This document shows positions 45,871 to 58,120 of a stretch of 64,000 nt of DNA, piece after piece. The notes beneath the pieces are model-generated. The model was not told where the DNA came from, ran no database searches, and worked only from the letters and a program-made list of their open reading frames with translations. Origin of the DNA: Bidens hawaiensis. Taxonomy: Eukaryota; Streptophyta; Magnoliopsida; Asterales; Asteraceae. The translations under genes and the position numbers were made by a program. The number at the start of each line of letters is the position of its first letter. The first letter of the stretch is position 1. The DNA lies in the NCBI GenBank assembly GCA_021521415.1, contig JAIQDT010014636.1:100482-164481 (forward strand). Direction: 5' to 3'.

Positions 45871-46933
45871 GCATTGTGGTTGTTTGTTTATGACTTATGG
45901 AATTTAATGAGTGTGTGTTGCAGGTGTGTGTTGAGTGTGAGTTGTAGGTGATGTTTGGTTTTTATAAAAGGGAGTGATTATGAAACTGAAGTATGAATTT
46001 ATGCGATTTTTCAATGACCATAATTATCCATGATGAAGCTTTGAATGCGCGTTTAATTCCACAATAATGATTGACGTTACATGAACAATATTGAGTTTCG
46101 TTCAAAATTTATGGGCTACATATCATTTGATATCATAAGCTGTGTACATAGATTCGATATATGTAGGGTTGTAAAAGACAAATGACAAGTAAATATTTTT
46201 TTTAACTTCACGTGCAATATGTGCATCCAATTGTATTTACAAAAACATAAAAGTAATATATTTTAATTGATGAGAAAGCTTCATATGACAAAAATTATAG
46301 ATATTAGAAATAAATAATTTGGAGGTTTATGAAAAATTATTAGTACACTTTTGGCATTTTTTATCCCATTGGACCAATTTCCATTTTAGCTAAAGCATTA
46401 TCCATTTGACTTGTTTGAGACAAAATATGACCTAAAAATAGCCATTTTAATGAAAAGATAGGTTATATTGCGACGAATGCCGTTTGTAATGGTACTGGTT
46501 TCGTATGTGGATAGGCATTCCATATTTTAATAAGACTAATAAGTAGGACAAAGACTTATGATTTTTGCACATTTCATCAAATTGATTATAGTTATTGTTC
46601 CGTTTTTATATGTTTAAATCATAAAGTTATGGGAGTTTGGTGATATAGTTCTCCTTTTGTTATCATAGTTTTCATTTTGTTAACCATCAAATGTTATAGT
46701 AAGGCAACAAAACGAGTATGTTATTCGGATTTTAGGGTTATTATAATTAGAAGACAACTGATATCATTAATTGTGAAGGCTGTTAACGGGTTTTGATAGC
46801 TATATGAATACACATTCCATATATGTAAAAAGGTGAATAGGTAGTAGATTTGTCTTCATTCCATGTTATGTTACAAAAAAATACTTCAACAAGTTACCAT
46901 TAAGAAAATATAAGGACTAATTATCATACCTCA

Positions 46934-46990
<57 letters not shown>
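46934..46990. repeat. (ATT)n microsatellite
   Basis: About 19 uninterrupted ATT units. Confidence 0.95.
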
Positions 46991-47049
46991 CGTAATGGAG
47001 AAGTAGATAATAAATATTAGTAATTCCATAAGCATCTCAAAAGAGGATT

Positions 47050-47870
47050 AGTTGGTGTCATAAGGTTTGCATGCCTGGATGACGGCTTCTAGGTTGGTTG
47101 CCCACCATGCATCATCCCAATCGTTGTCGTTAGTTTCACAGGTTGGTACGCCAGTTACGGATGTGGGTGGTAGGTCAATACACACAATGTTATTGTCTTC
47201 TTCATTAATTGTGTTGCCGGTGAGTGTGGATTTTGTTGAGAACCAACAATGTTATTTTTGTTAATAAAAACAAAGCATATAATTTGTAGTTAAATCATAT
47301 GAGTAGTGAAATAGGTTGCAGGTGTACTCGAGAATTGTCCCTTCATACGTTTTCTTGTTAAATCCTTTGTTGGAGCAGAACCCGTGTTTGTGTTGCTTGG
47401 GGGTATGAGTTTTCCTATTCTCATAGTACTTTGTTGGTGTGGGATTTGTTTCTTCATTGACACCTTTTTAAGTATGTGAATCAAAATGGTGTGTGCACAT
47501 ATTTAAGATGAACATGTGTAGTGGAGCTTTGTACTTACCAATTTCTAAGGGCTTGGTTTCTTCATATGTTCCCTTGTCCAACCACATCCTTTCCCTAAAA
47601 CATTGTGATGTAGTTTTAGTAACACGCTATATATAAGTAAGTAGTAATGGAAGAGCATATTGTGTTAGTGTGATGTACTTTTTTTCTTCATGAAATGAAG
47701 TAGATGCAATGTTTGTTTGTGACATCATGAAAGTGTTGTATGCATTACTTGGATTAGAATTACCAATGACTAAAATGTTGTAAGAAGAATGGTAGATGTA
47801 TCGTTGAAAGCAAAGAATGATAAGTTTGGTTATGGGGAATGGGATATGTTGGTGAAAATGAATTGTCATT
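47050..47870 (-). pseudogene. Possible gene remnant, unrecognised
   Basis: On the minus strand several short open pieces of protein-like composition follow each other: 47869-47690 (starts MTIHFHQH; NSNPSNAYNTFMMSQTN), about 47590-47540 (WLDKGTYEETKPLEIG), 47470-47300 (Ser/Thr/Lys-rich) and 47230-47060 (DWDDAWWATNLEAVIQACKP, then a stop). Intervening sequence has splice-like borders, for example GGTAAGTAC at about 47540. I do not recognise the family; it could be a decayed host gene or chance. Confidence 0.25.
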
Positions 47871-48515
47871 GAATGGATGGATAATTATTAGGTAATGTTG
47901 AAAGTGAGACTACATGATTGCCACCAATGAACAATCGTTGTATCAGCCTATAATTATACAGCTACAGAATATCAATTAGGTACAATTAAAAAAATTAAAG
48001 ATCCAGAATGTGACAAAGAAAAATCATATAAAAAGTCAAACTAAAATCAAATAGTACATGATCATTCACTTTTAATGAATGAAAAGTCAAAGTAAGTTCC
48101 TTGTAAAGTCAAATTGTAGCATGATATTGGGTTCTTACTTTGTCGACATTGAAATATTGCATTTAATTAGTCCTTTTGAAGGTTAAAAATTATACATGTT
48201 TTCAAAGTTTTCAATACCTTATAGCTGATTATAGTTGACACCTAAAACTACGGAGGAACATAAAAGGGCGCGACATAATTTGTATCACAGCTCAAAAGAC
48301 TCTAAAAATAATATGTGTAATTTTTAATTTATTTATTCAAATCATCGTACACAAGAGTTTCACAAAACAAAATTATTCAAAACATTACAAACTCAAACTT
48401 TCAAATAATTCTTTGTTTTTATTAAAACCTAAGGTCCAAACTAAGTATTCAAAACTTCACATCATCCCAAATAACTACATGCGATATGCATAAAGATAGA
48501 TATATTTTGTCAACG

Positions 48516-49018
48516 TGTAACATCCTAAAATTTATAATAATAAATAAAGGTATTTGTGTTCGTTAAACATGTGTTCATATTTAATTAAGATTAAATATAA
48601 TAAAGAGTATGGACTGGTGGGGAAAGATGAAATAAGGGATGATATGGGCTTTAGGTTCATGGGCCTGAGAGGGTATAAATACCTCCTTAAACCTCCCTAA
48701 AACCCTAAAACCCTCATTCTTATCTTCCTTATTCTCTACAAACTCTAAAACACACACACATACATCTCCATACACGGCCGCAAGCAAGGAAAGAAGATCT
48801 GAGACCAAACCGAGCTATATCTTGTTAGATCTTTGATATACAAACAAGATACAAGATTATTTTTCATAACTGAAGCTAACCGTAACCTAACAAACGATTA
48901 AAGGTATGTTCTTTATCTTAAAGATTTCGTTTTTATGAACGGTTTTCCATGAGACTTAACTCTAGAGTAGATTGGGTATAGATAAGCCATAAAGTTACAA
49001 ACTTGATGTTTGAAATGA
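48516..49018 (+). repeat. Element D 5' LTR, first part
   Basis: From TGTAACATCC to the target site AATGA (49014-49018) of element C. Contains a TATA box and telo-box-like repeats, so the RNA start probably lies about 48700. Confidence 0.8.
48674..48681 (+). promoter_or_regulatory. TATA box of element D LTR
   Basis: TATAAATA about 158 bases into the LTR, in the sense direction, followed about 25 bases later by ACCCTAAAACCCTAAAACCC, which contains the telo-box AAACCCTAA (48700-48708). Confidence 0.6.
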
Positions 49019-50921
49019 TGATGTGTGTATAACGATGTTCTCACAACTAGCTTTAAATTTATTAAACAAAAATCCTAAAGAAACCACACAAAACCGGAAA
49101 GTGTACCGATTACTAATAATATAGCACTATGGAAGTCCGAGTGTCGAACACAAGGACACGTGAAAACGTACTCAATACTTAACCCTAAATAAGACTCACC
49201 TAAGAATAATATTTATTTTTAATTGATTTTTGAGTATTAACTACTTAACCTAACTTAAATTAACTTAAAAGACTTAAATTAAGAAAACTAGACGAAACTT
49301 TGAGAATAAGATTGATCAATGGAGAAAATCGTCTACCTAGGTAAGAATCCTGTTGAAGGTATAATAAGCGAATGGATTTTAGAATCTCACGACACCGGTT
49401 CCTAAGGATGACACAACTAAGGTTCACTCAGGAAGCTAGATTACCTCTCGGTCTCACTAACAAACCCTAACCTACACTTACTTGATTTTAAGAACTAACC
49501 GGGTGACGAATTGTTAAAGTGCTCTAATGCCGACTCTCCTCTTGGTCTCACCGACACACTACCTAATGGAGACGAATACAACGCAACCAAGGATAGAGGA
49601 ACAATTTATTTAAACTTAAACTAGGTCAACTAATCGCTCACAAACCCGAACCTGACAAGAACCGAACCCGCTCTCGCGCGATCCTAATCCTAACAGGTAA
49701 AAGCTATGAGACGAGTTTACTTCATATCACCTGTCGGTCTCTAAGAAGGTGTCTACCCGCTGATTATATTCAATTAATATACTCACTTAAACCCTACGGT
49801 TGTACTTCCCTCAAACAAACCCTAAACACCAAGTAAAGAGTTCTAACAAGCAACAATCAATCAAAATTCATTCAATTAATCAAAGCAAGAGGTGTATGAG
49901 TGTAGTTAACAAATTCATAGCCACTAAACACAACCTAATTCAATGTTAAAACAAACTTTACATTAACAATTCAAGCCATGATCATCAACAATCCAAACTA
50001 CTTACTAAAACCTAACAATAATTATCTAACCTAGGTAGAACTAACAAGTTTAGCTACACATTAAGTTTGGACAGCAGCTAATAATGGATTTAAACATCAT
50101 AAACATCAACATAAACATAATAAAACTCATTCAATGATCAATAACAATCAAGCACAAGTCAATCTCTAAGTTACTTGCAAAACAATCCAAATAAAAGATC
50201 AAACTTAACTAGTTAAGTATCTTGAACAAAAACACAAAGTTTATAAGAGTTTACTATCGATTTGGGGCTGAGTTTCCAGATGAATATAACCCGTAGCTGC
50301 TGTACCAAGTTTTCCTTAACAATCTCCTTTCTCTCCTAGCCACCACAACCCTTGCACAAAACCTTTTTCTTCCTCCTTTGCTGGCTGCCAAAATCCCGAT
50401 CGGACAGCTTGTGATGTTAGGGGATTTAAATTATTTGATGTGGTTTTTTTTCTTGGATCTCCTACTCACGTGGGAATTATAACAGCCACACAACACAATC
50501 AAATTTGTGTTTCCTTAAAACAAACAGCCCACCTTCTTTGACTTGTTCCCCCAAAGCCGACCAAACACCAAACAAAACAATAATCTAATTTTTTGATAAT
50601 TCCCCGATCGGAAAAGTGAGCTGCCAACTTGGGTGCTTAGGGTTTTAATTTTTTAAGTTATATTATATATTAAGACATGTAAGGCTTTCTCTAGCGGGTT
50701 TGGGTCGGATTTTGAGCTTTGGTCTTATTAACTTGATCATAAAGGCCTCCAATATCTTTAAAAACCCGAACCTTTTTCCTTTTAAAACTCGTCACCTACA
50801 CAAAATAATAAACTTTGTAAGATCATATAAAAACAAGCCATAATTATTATTTATTATACGATTAAGCACTTAAAACATGATAGAAAGGATAGGAAAAGTA
50901 AGTGTGTTTTACAACTCATCA
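49019..50921 (-). repeat. Element C 3' LTR (left copy)
   Basis: 1,903 bp, direct repeat of 58121-60021. The polypurine-like AAGTGTGTGGATGTT (minus strand, 50922-50936) precedes it in element orientation. Confidence 0.93.
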
Positions 50922-50936
50922 AACATCCACACACTT

Positions 50937-52548
50937 AAGTATTTTTCGTCCCTGAAAAAGTAATCTACACAGGATCATAACCAAGTGAAAAACAACAAAC
51001 TATCAGATTATTATCATTTTCAAAGCACAAGAAACAGCCTGACATATTGACCGCGATTGCCGATATTGTTGTCCACTTAAACCCAACCACCAGCCAATCA
51101 AGCCCCCCTTTTGCATTAAACATTTTAAGTTAAAAAATTAAGGCTACACCTACACCATCTCAGACAAAGAGAGCTAGAAAAACTAGATTCGAAGCAAACT
51201 GGTTCGACAAATCACCATAAGCCAAGGACTCGTTGATAGTACTAATTAGATGCACTCGGTAAAATTTGGATGAATGAATGGTCATGTGGAGGTCGTACGA
51301 GCTATTCCTAAATATTATTGGACTTTGTCCTATAAATTCCTAATTTTTATTTATTGACTAAGAACCTTCGAGCCCCAATAGTGTATCCTCAGAGTCACCA
51401 TCCCCAAGGTAACACGTAAACTCTAAGTCCCGTATAGTATGTGCATCATTGGCCTCTTTTTCTAACTTTAAACAATGCTCATTTGGCATTTTACAATACA
51501 TAACTTTCTTCATAAGCATTTTGCTTGTGTTGAACAACTTTTGGATAATACAATACATAACAAACTTTCAAAACATATTTTTTTTCAATCTTTTATATCA
51601 CCCTAAAATATATAACTATTTCTAAGCTCGTAAAAGATGGACATGTGGTGTGTGCTGATTTGAGTGCATTTAATTCTTACCATCTCAAAGTTTTCAGATT
51701 ATGGTAATCCTCCCTAAGCATCGAAATTCGGTTTCACCGTTTTTAAATTATTATAAATAAAAACATGCTAAAGAGGACTATCAAAGCTAGTTGGGCCTAC
51801 CGACACATCCCAAATCAGATATGCAACCCATCCCTTTTATTATTATATTATATATTTCAAAATTTCCGAGAGTTCGTTAGCACATTGGTAATAATATCAT
51901 CTCCTGCTTAACGTAGAACAAAAAACAATTTTCAAGGGACAATTTTTTTAAAACTTTTTATTTTTATTTTTATTTTTTTTAACTTTTTTTTTATTTTTAA
52001 AATTTTTTTCCTACAACTAAGTAAAATAAATTCTCATCCCCACACTTTGAACGAAATCGTCCTCGATGAGAACAAGAAAAAGAAATAAAATAAATAAAAA
52101 TAAAACTTAAACTAAAATTAAAACTTAAAATAGCAAAAAGTAAAATAGAGAACGGGTTAATCCCCTGGTTTAAATGAAGATTCTTCATCAGTTGTGTATC
52201 AATCAAACGACCGTATAGCATTTCATTCGCGGCCGCAACCTCGGGTGAACCAGTTCCAGAACGCCATCAGAGCTACCATGCACACAATAATACCTGTAAA
52301 AACTCAAACTCGCTCGCATGTAGCGGCGTACAAAATAGAAAACAGAAACATAAGAAATAAACATATTTTTGTGTTTTTTGGTTTTTTAATTTTTTATTAA
52401 ATATTTAATTTTTTTTGTATTTTTTATGTTTTTATAAATAACAAAAATAAAACAAATAAAAACAGATAATAAAGAAAATCGTAATACAAACTCTACAACT
52501 CGGGCTGTCTCCCGAGTGATGCATCCATCATGTCTACGCTTCGGTGAA
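50937..52548 (-). other. Element C non-coding 3' region
   Basis: Between integrase and the 3' LTR. Poly(A)/poly(T)-rich tracts (51940-52015 and 52340-52450) and only short frames. Athila elements often carry an env-like gene here; I see none. Confidence 0.6.
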
Positions 52549-54251
52549 TTAGTCAAGGTAGAACACCTCGACTGTTAGATCAGTTATCGGCTCACCTATG
52601 TAGTGCTTCAATCTATGGCCGCTCACCTTAAACTTCCCGCTTTGATCTTGTATCTCAATCGTGCCATACGGGAATACCTCAGTGACTGTGAACGGTCCCG
52701 ACCATTGGGATTTCAACTTTCCCGGGAATAACCTTAACCGGGAGTTATACAGTAAGACCTTATCTCCACACTTGAACTGCTTATTACCCTTCAATTTTCT
52801 ATCATGCACTTCCTTCGTGTGATCCTTATACCTAAATGATTGTGCATATGCGTGATCCCGGAGCTCCTCTAACTCGTGTAACTGATGGAAACGATTACCC
52901 TCTGCAGTAGATAAATCAAGATTAACCCTTTGAAGGGCCCATGAAGCACGGTGTTCCAACTTAACAGGAAGATGACAGGCCTTCCCATAAATCATACGAA
53001 ATGGTGAGGAACCAGTCGGAGTCTTGTAGGCTGTACGGAAGGCCCACAGAGCGTCATCTAATTTGTCGGACCAATCCCGACGATTCGAAAACCAACTGTT
53101 TTCTCGAGAATACGTTTGATTCCCCGATTACTCACTTCTACTTGCCCACTAGTCTGTGGGTGGTAGGCGGTCGCAAGCCGATGGGTGACCCCATAGTGCT
53201 GCAACGCCTTATCCATCTGCGAGTTGCAGAAGTGAGTACATCGATAACTGATCAAGGCTTTCGGGACTCCAAAACGAGCAAATAGACTTTTTAGAAAACG
53301 GACTACCACTCAGGCATCATTGGTGGGTAGAGCTTTGGCCTCAACCCACTTTGACACGTAATCGACGGCCACGAGTATGTACTTGTTTCCACGCGAAGAT
53401 GGAAACGGTCCCATGAAATCAATGCCCCACACATTGAAAACCTCACAAACTTGAATAGCATTTTGGGGCATTTCGTTTCGCGAAGAAACGTTGCCGACAC
53501 ATTGGCAACGGTCACAACTCTTAACGAATAAATGAGCATCTTTAAAGATAGACGGCCAGTAAAAACCAGAATCAAAGACTTTCTTCGCCATAGAACTCAC
53601 ACCGTGGTGACCTCCTGTCGGTTCCACATGAAAATGGCTCAGAATTTGCCATCCTTCCTTGACATCTACACACCTTCTAATAAGCTGATCAGCACCAATG
53701 CGGAAAAGAGATGGGTCGTTCCAAAGGTAAAATTTGATGTCAGCAAAGAATTTCTTCTTTTGCTGGTAAGGCATCTTTGGGAGGTATCCGTCAGCGAGAT
53801 AGTTCGCGAAATCAGCGAACCATGGAAAACCTTCCTCTTGTGCAGTAACAAACATAAGACTCTCCGTCGGAAAACGATCGTTGATCCTGATCCCCGAATC
53901 TCCTAAATCAACTCCCTCTAGACGTGAAAGATGATCGGCTGCCACATTCTCGGCCCCCTTTTTATCACGGATCTCTATATCAAAATCTTGAAGCAACAGG
54001 ATCCATCGGATAAGACGAGGCTTAGCATCCTGCTTGCTGAAGAGATATCGAATAGCGGCATGATCCGCGTAAACAATCGTCTTGGAAAGAACCAGATAGG
54101 ACCTAAATTTGTCTAAAGCGAACACCACAGCTAAAAGCTCTTTTTTGGTGGTGGTATAGCTTTCCTGTGCGCCATTTATAGTAGATCTAATGGAAGTGTT
54201 TATCCTTCCATTGTCCAAGAACCGCTCCGACTGTGAAATCGCTCGCGTCAC
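52549..54251 (-). pseudogene. Element C RNase H and integrase
   Basis: RNase H end: [18 protein letters not shown] and [17 protein letters not shown] (54165-54030). Integrase zinc region: [20 protein letters not shown] then CDRCQ (53620-53500). Core: [20 protein letters not shown] (first Asp, about 53425); a TGA about 53312 separates it from [13 protein letters not shown]. The second catalytic position reads [10 protein letters not shown] where Athila integrases have SDGG, so the Asp is lost. [13 protein letters not shown] has the Glu. The C-terminal part (52995-52549) is [17 protein letters not shown] onward. Inactive. Confidence 0.9.
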
Positions 54252-55417
54252 ACATCAACTCGAATGGTAACGACCAGTCGGGAGCAACCATGATCGGGGC
54301 GTTAACGAGTTTGTCTTTTAGAAGATCAAACGCCTTGATACACTGATCAGAAAAAACAAATGGAGCATCCTTCTCCAGAAGTTTGGTCATGGGTCTCGCG
54401 ATTTTAGAAAAATCTTTGATGAACCGGCGGTAGAACCCGGCATGACCTAGAAAGCTACGAATGGATCTCACAGAAGTTGGCAGGGGAAGATTTGAGATGG
54501 TCTGGACCTTTGCGGGGTCAACCTCTATCCCCGCACTCGAAATCCGATGACCCAGAACAATGCCCTCGCGAACCATGAAATGACACTTCTCCCAGTTAAG
54601 GACTAGGTCGGTGTCAACGCAGCGAAACTTCATCCTCTCGAGATCTGATAAACAATGATCGAAGGAACTCCCAAATACGGAAAAATCGTCCATGAACACC
54701 TCCATGGAGTCCTCGATCATATCATGGAAAATGGCCATTATACGCCTCTGGAATGTGGCCAGAGCGTTACAAATTCCGAACGGCATACGTTTGTAAGCAA
54801 ACGTTCCGTAAGGGCAGGTAAAAGTGGTTATCTCTTGGTCGTCGGGAGCTATCGGAACCTGGAAGTACCCGGAGAAACCATTTAAGAAGCAGTAGTACTG
54901 CTGACCTGCTAAACGCTCTAACATTTCATCAATGAAGGGTAGAGGAAAGTGGTCGTTCCTGGTGGGCATCATTTAGTCTGCGATAGTCGATATAGACTCG
55001 CCATCCTGTCATAGTCCTGGTGGGAATAAGCTCGTTCCTCTCATTGGTGATGACAGTCATGCCACCCTTTTTAGGAACCACTTGGATTGGACTCACCCAA
55101 GCACTACCAGAAATGGGGAAAATGATCCCCACATCAAGGAGTTTAATGATCTCCTTCTTAACGACCTCTTGCATTTTCGGATTAAGCCGCCGTTGCGGCT
55201 GAACGACATTTTTGAAATTTTCCTCCATGAGGATTTTATGAGTGCAAAACGAAGGGTTGATACCCTTGATGTCGATAATCTTCCATGCAATAGCCTCTTT
55301 TTGCTCTCGTAGTACCCTCAACAACTTCTCCTTCTCGACCTCGGTCAAAGCAGATGCAATGATAACTGGCAGCTTCCTCTCTTCATCTAAAAATGCATAC
55401 TCAAGGTGGGAAGGCAA
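54187..55417 (-). pseudogene. Element C reverse transcriptase
   Basis: Two overlapping frames joined by a frameshift near 54960. N-terminal block: RRLNPKMQEVVKKEIIKLLD, ISGSAWVSPIQVVPKKGG and WRVYIDYRRLND (55240-54980). Then FPLPFIDEMLERLAGQ, FTCPYGTFAYKRMPFG and the catalytic SMEVFMDDFSVFGSS (about 54690), followed by FLGHAGFYRRFIKDFSKIA and an RNase H start ([17 protein letters not shown]). Typical Athila RT; FLNGFSGY has Asn where DGYSGY is usual. Confidence 0.92.
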
Positions 55418-55459
55418 AGCCTTAAGCTCTAAGGAAGAAGGAGGACTCTCGACCGAAGG

Positions 55460-56101
55460 TCAGTCCATAGGATCGTCTCGTATGATCTCAGCAGACACCC
55501 CGGTGTCGTTATCAGAGGATTGATTAGTCATGGCGACCATCTCAATCTCTGGAATCTCCCTATCGAGAATTTGGGTGTCGGAGGCAGATCCTCCATAGAT
55601 TTCGCTGAGAAACTCCCTGGCATGTTCCATGATGGTATCAATGAAGTATAAGGAGTCATCAGAAGACTTGGGGTGTTTCAGTGACTGTCGAACGTAAAAG
55701 GTGACATTCTCATCCCCAACTATTAAGATCAACTTACCCTCGCAGACGTCGATCAACGCCTGTGCAGTGGCAAGGAATGGTCGGCCCAAGATAAGTGGGA
55801 CACTATCGTCATCGTTCATGTCCAGGATGACAAAGTCCACCGGGAAGATGAACTTGTCGACACGAACAAGCATGTTCTCGACCACCCCTCGGGGGTATTT
55901 CACAGAACGATCAGCAAGCTGGATACACATACGGGTAGGCCTCGGCTCGCCTAGACCCAACTTGCGATACACGGAATACGGCATGAGATTAATACTGGCA
56001 CCAAGATCCACCAGCGCATGAACAACCGTATTATCACTCAAGATGCAGGGAATCGTGAAACTCCCAGGATCGGACATATTTTCTGGTAATTTTCTCTGCA
56101 A
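55460..56101 (-). pseudogene. Element C protease
   Basis: Open frame with ALVDLGASINLMPYSVYRKL (active-site Asp in the Athila-typical D-L-G-A form), MCIQLADRSVKYPRG and LILGRPFLATAQALIDVCEG. It would process gag-pol. Followed after a stop (55460) by the RT frame; preceded by the gag C-terminal frame. Confidence 0.9.
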
Positions 56102-56146
56102 GACTACAGAGCAACCAACACTCAGAGGAATGGAAGAGACTTCGGC

Positions 56147-57795
56147 TCATTTCTCCTTGTTCGAAAGAATATCCTTCAGGAACTTTGCATATTTGGGCAT
56201 TTGTGTAAGTGCCTCAAGGAATGGAATGTTAAGATGAAGTTGCTTCAGAAAATCAAGAAATTTGGAGTTCTGCTCCTCGTCTCTATCCCTACAGACTCTC
56301 CCGGGAAATAGGAGTCTAGGTTTGTAGACTCTCGGTGGTGTGCTGGTTAATGGCTGGTTCTCGGCCTGTGCTGTACTTCCTGGGTTGTGCCTCTGATGCA
56401 CCTTGGCCGGTGGAGACTCCAACTGAATCTCCTCGTCTACCTGCTCCTCTACATCAACTGCAGGCTCGTTAACGACTCCTCTCATCGCCTCCTGAATCAC
56501 GGGCTCGCTACGTACCTCTGCACCGCTCCTCGTCATCACAACCTTCGCGAATGCCTTCGGGTTTTGTTCAGTGTTACTTGGAAGTGAACCTGGCGACCTC
56601 TCATTCAGACGACTTGCTATCTCTCCCATCTGCCGCTCAATATTTTGAATTGATGCTCCTTGATTTCTCATGAATGACTCATGCTCCCGAAATTTCTCTT
56701 GAGTCTCTTTGTGACGGGAGTCCTCTCGAGTCATAAGTTGCGACAACATCTGTGTCTGCTGTGCCATCTCTCCTCTAACGTGGGCTTCTTCTCCCCACTA
56801 CTCGTTCCTTCACCGGAATCCTGAAACAGGCTCTGACATTACTGGAAGCCGGACTGATTTCCGTCCCTCCAGTTGGAATTTTGGTTAGCCCTCCACCCCG
56901 AATTATAAGAATTGAAAGAGTTTTGATTTCAGTTTGGATTATTAATAAAGTCGACTGCCTCCTCCTGGAAACCTACGGGGCACTGAACGGTATCATGCCC
57001 CTCTCTAAAGATCTCGCATAACTTACTTTTCACCTGCAGGTCCTTCACGATCTTTGCCAACGCCTCAACCTGTGCTGCAAGTGCGGTGCTCGTGTCGACC
57101 GAATGCATGCCGCGCGATAAGGAGTCGACGGTTTTGGTACTCTTAGCTGGTGGTCGCTGGCATCTACTCATGGCTAAACCGTTAAACAAGGCAATGCACT
57201 CATCTGTATCCTTTGTTGTCAATAGGTTACCTCCCGCAACCGTGTCAAGCATACTCTGAGTCGCGTATGTTAATCCGTTATAGAACATCTCAACAATTGC
57301 CCAGTCCTGCAGGCCGTGGTTCGGACATAAAGCAAGTACATTTTTGAAGCTCTCCCACGCCTCGTAGAAGCTCTCGGTGTCCTCCATATGAAAAGAACGA
57401 GCGGCCTTAGCCGGAGGATCGTATTTTTCGAGAAATTGGGTCTGCATGGCAGCCCAAGTAGCAATGGATCCCTGTGGGAGGGACTCAAGCCACAGACTCT
57501 CATGATCGACGAGTGAGAAAGGAAAGATTTGGAGTTTGATGGCGTCTTCGGATACGCCGACAAGATGAAACGTGTCGCAAATTCGTGTAATGCGAGTGAG
57601 ATGAGTATGTGGGTTCTCATGGAGCAACCCATGAAATTGAGCAGATTGAGCAATCGTGTTCAGAATATTTGATGGAATCTGCCATGTCGTGAGAACTCCG
57701 ATAGCTGGTGGAGCAATGCTGGATCTATCGCCAGCATCGACCGGACGGGCCCGGTCTGCAACTGTCCTCCTCGGTGGTGGATTCGCGTCGCCCAT
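56147..57795 (-). pseudogene. Element C gag
   Basis: The first frame, 57795-56929, starts MGDANPPPRRT and holds the gag core (QFHGLLHENPHTHLTRI, LVDHESLWLESLPQGSI, FLEKYDPPAKAARS) and a zinc knuckle, CEIFREGHDTVQC, whose second Cys is Phe. Stops at 56930 and around 56830 separate it from the C-terminal linker frame 56767-56147 (MAQQTQMLSQLM, MRNQGASIQNIERQMG, LDFLKQLHLNIPFLEAL), also typical of Athila. Confidence 0.9.
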
Positions 57796-58095
57796 AATCC
57801 TATCCCTAATGACGGGTTCAGAAAAAGTGGGAGAAGAGAATGTATTACCAACGGGCGTAGATGAACTGGAAGACGGTTTTGTACGACGTCTCTCACGAAG
57901 ATCTCTCTGTTTCGAGAAATCCTTCGGTTTCTGGTGATCCTAGAGATCGAGTACGTCGCATACAACTATTAAAATAAACAAAATAAACTAAAATTAGCTA
58001 AACTATTTTAAACTAACAAACTAAATAAATAAGAAAAACAAGTAGTAAACAAGGCAAGTCCTAACTCGAGTCATTCTCAATACGCCTCTAACCGT

Positions 58096-58115
58096 GTCCC
58101 CGGCAACGACGTCAA
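58096..58115 (-). other. Element C primer binding site, mutated tRNA-Asp type
   Basis: The minus strand reads TGACGTCGTTGCCGGGGAC. Athila elements usually have TGGCGCCGTTGCCGGGGA, complementary to tRNA-Asp. Two transitions changed GGCGCC to GACGTC. Confidence 0.8.
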
Positions 58116-58120
58116 AAACT

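Larger units (their letters stand above)
45871..48515. other. Spacer between A and D
   Basis: AT-rich. Besides a microsatellite and an exon-like minus-strand stretch (both listed separately) I see nothing recognisable. Confidence 0.5.

Noticed and set aside
25363..45875. Target duplication for element A
   Set aside because: Left flank GTCAT and right flank GCATT do not match exactly and the last LTR bases are mutated, so I do not claim a TSD.
53001..53285. Plus-strand frames across the element C integrase
   Set aside because: Shadows of the minus-strand pol gene.
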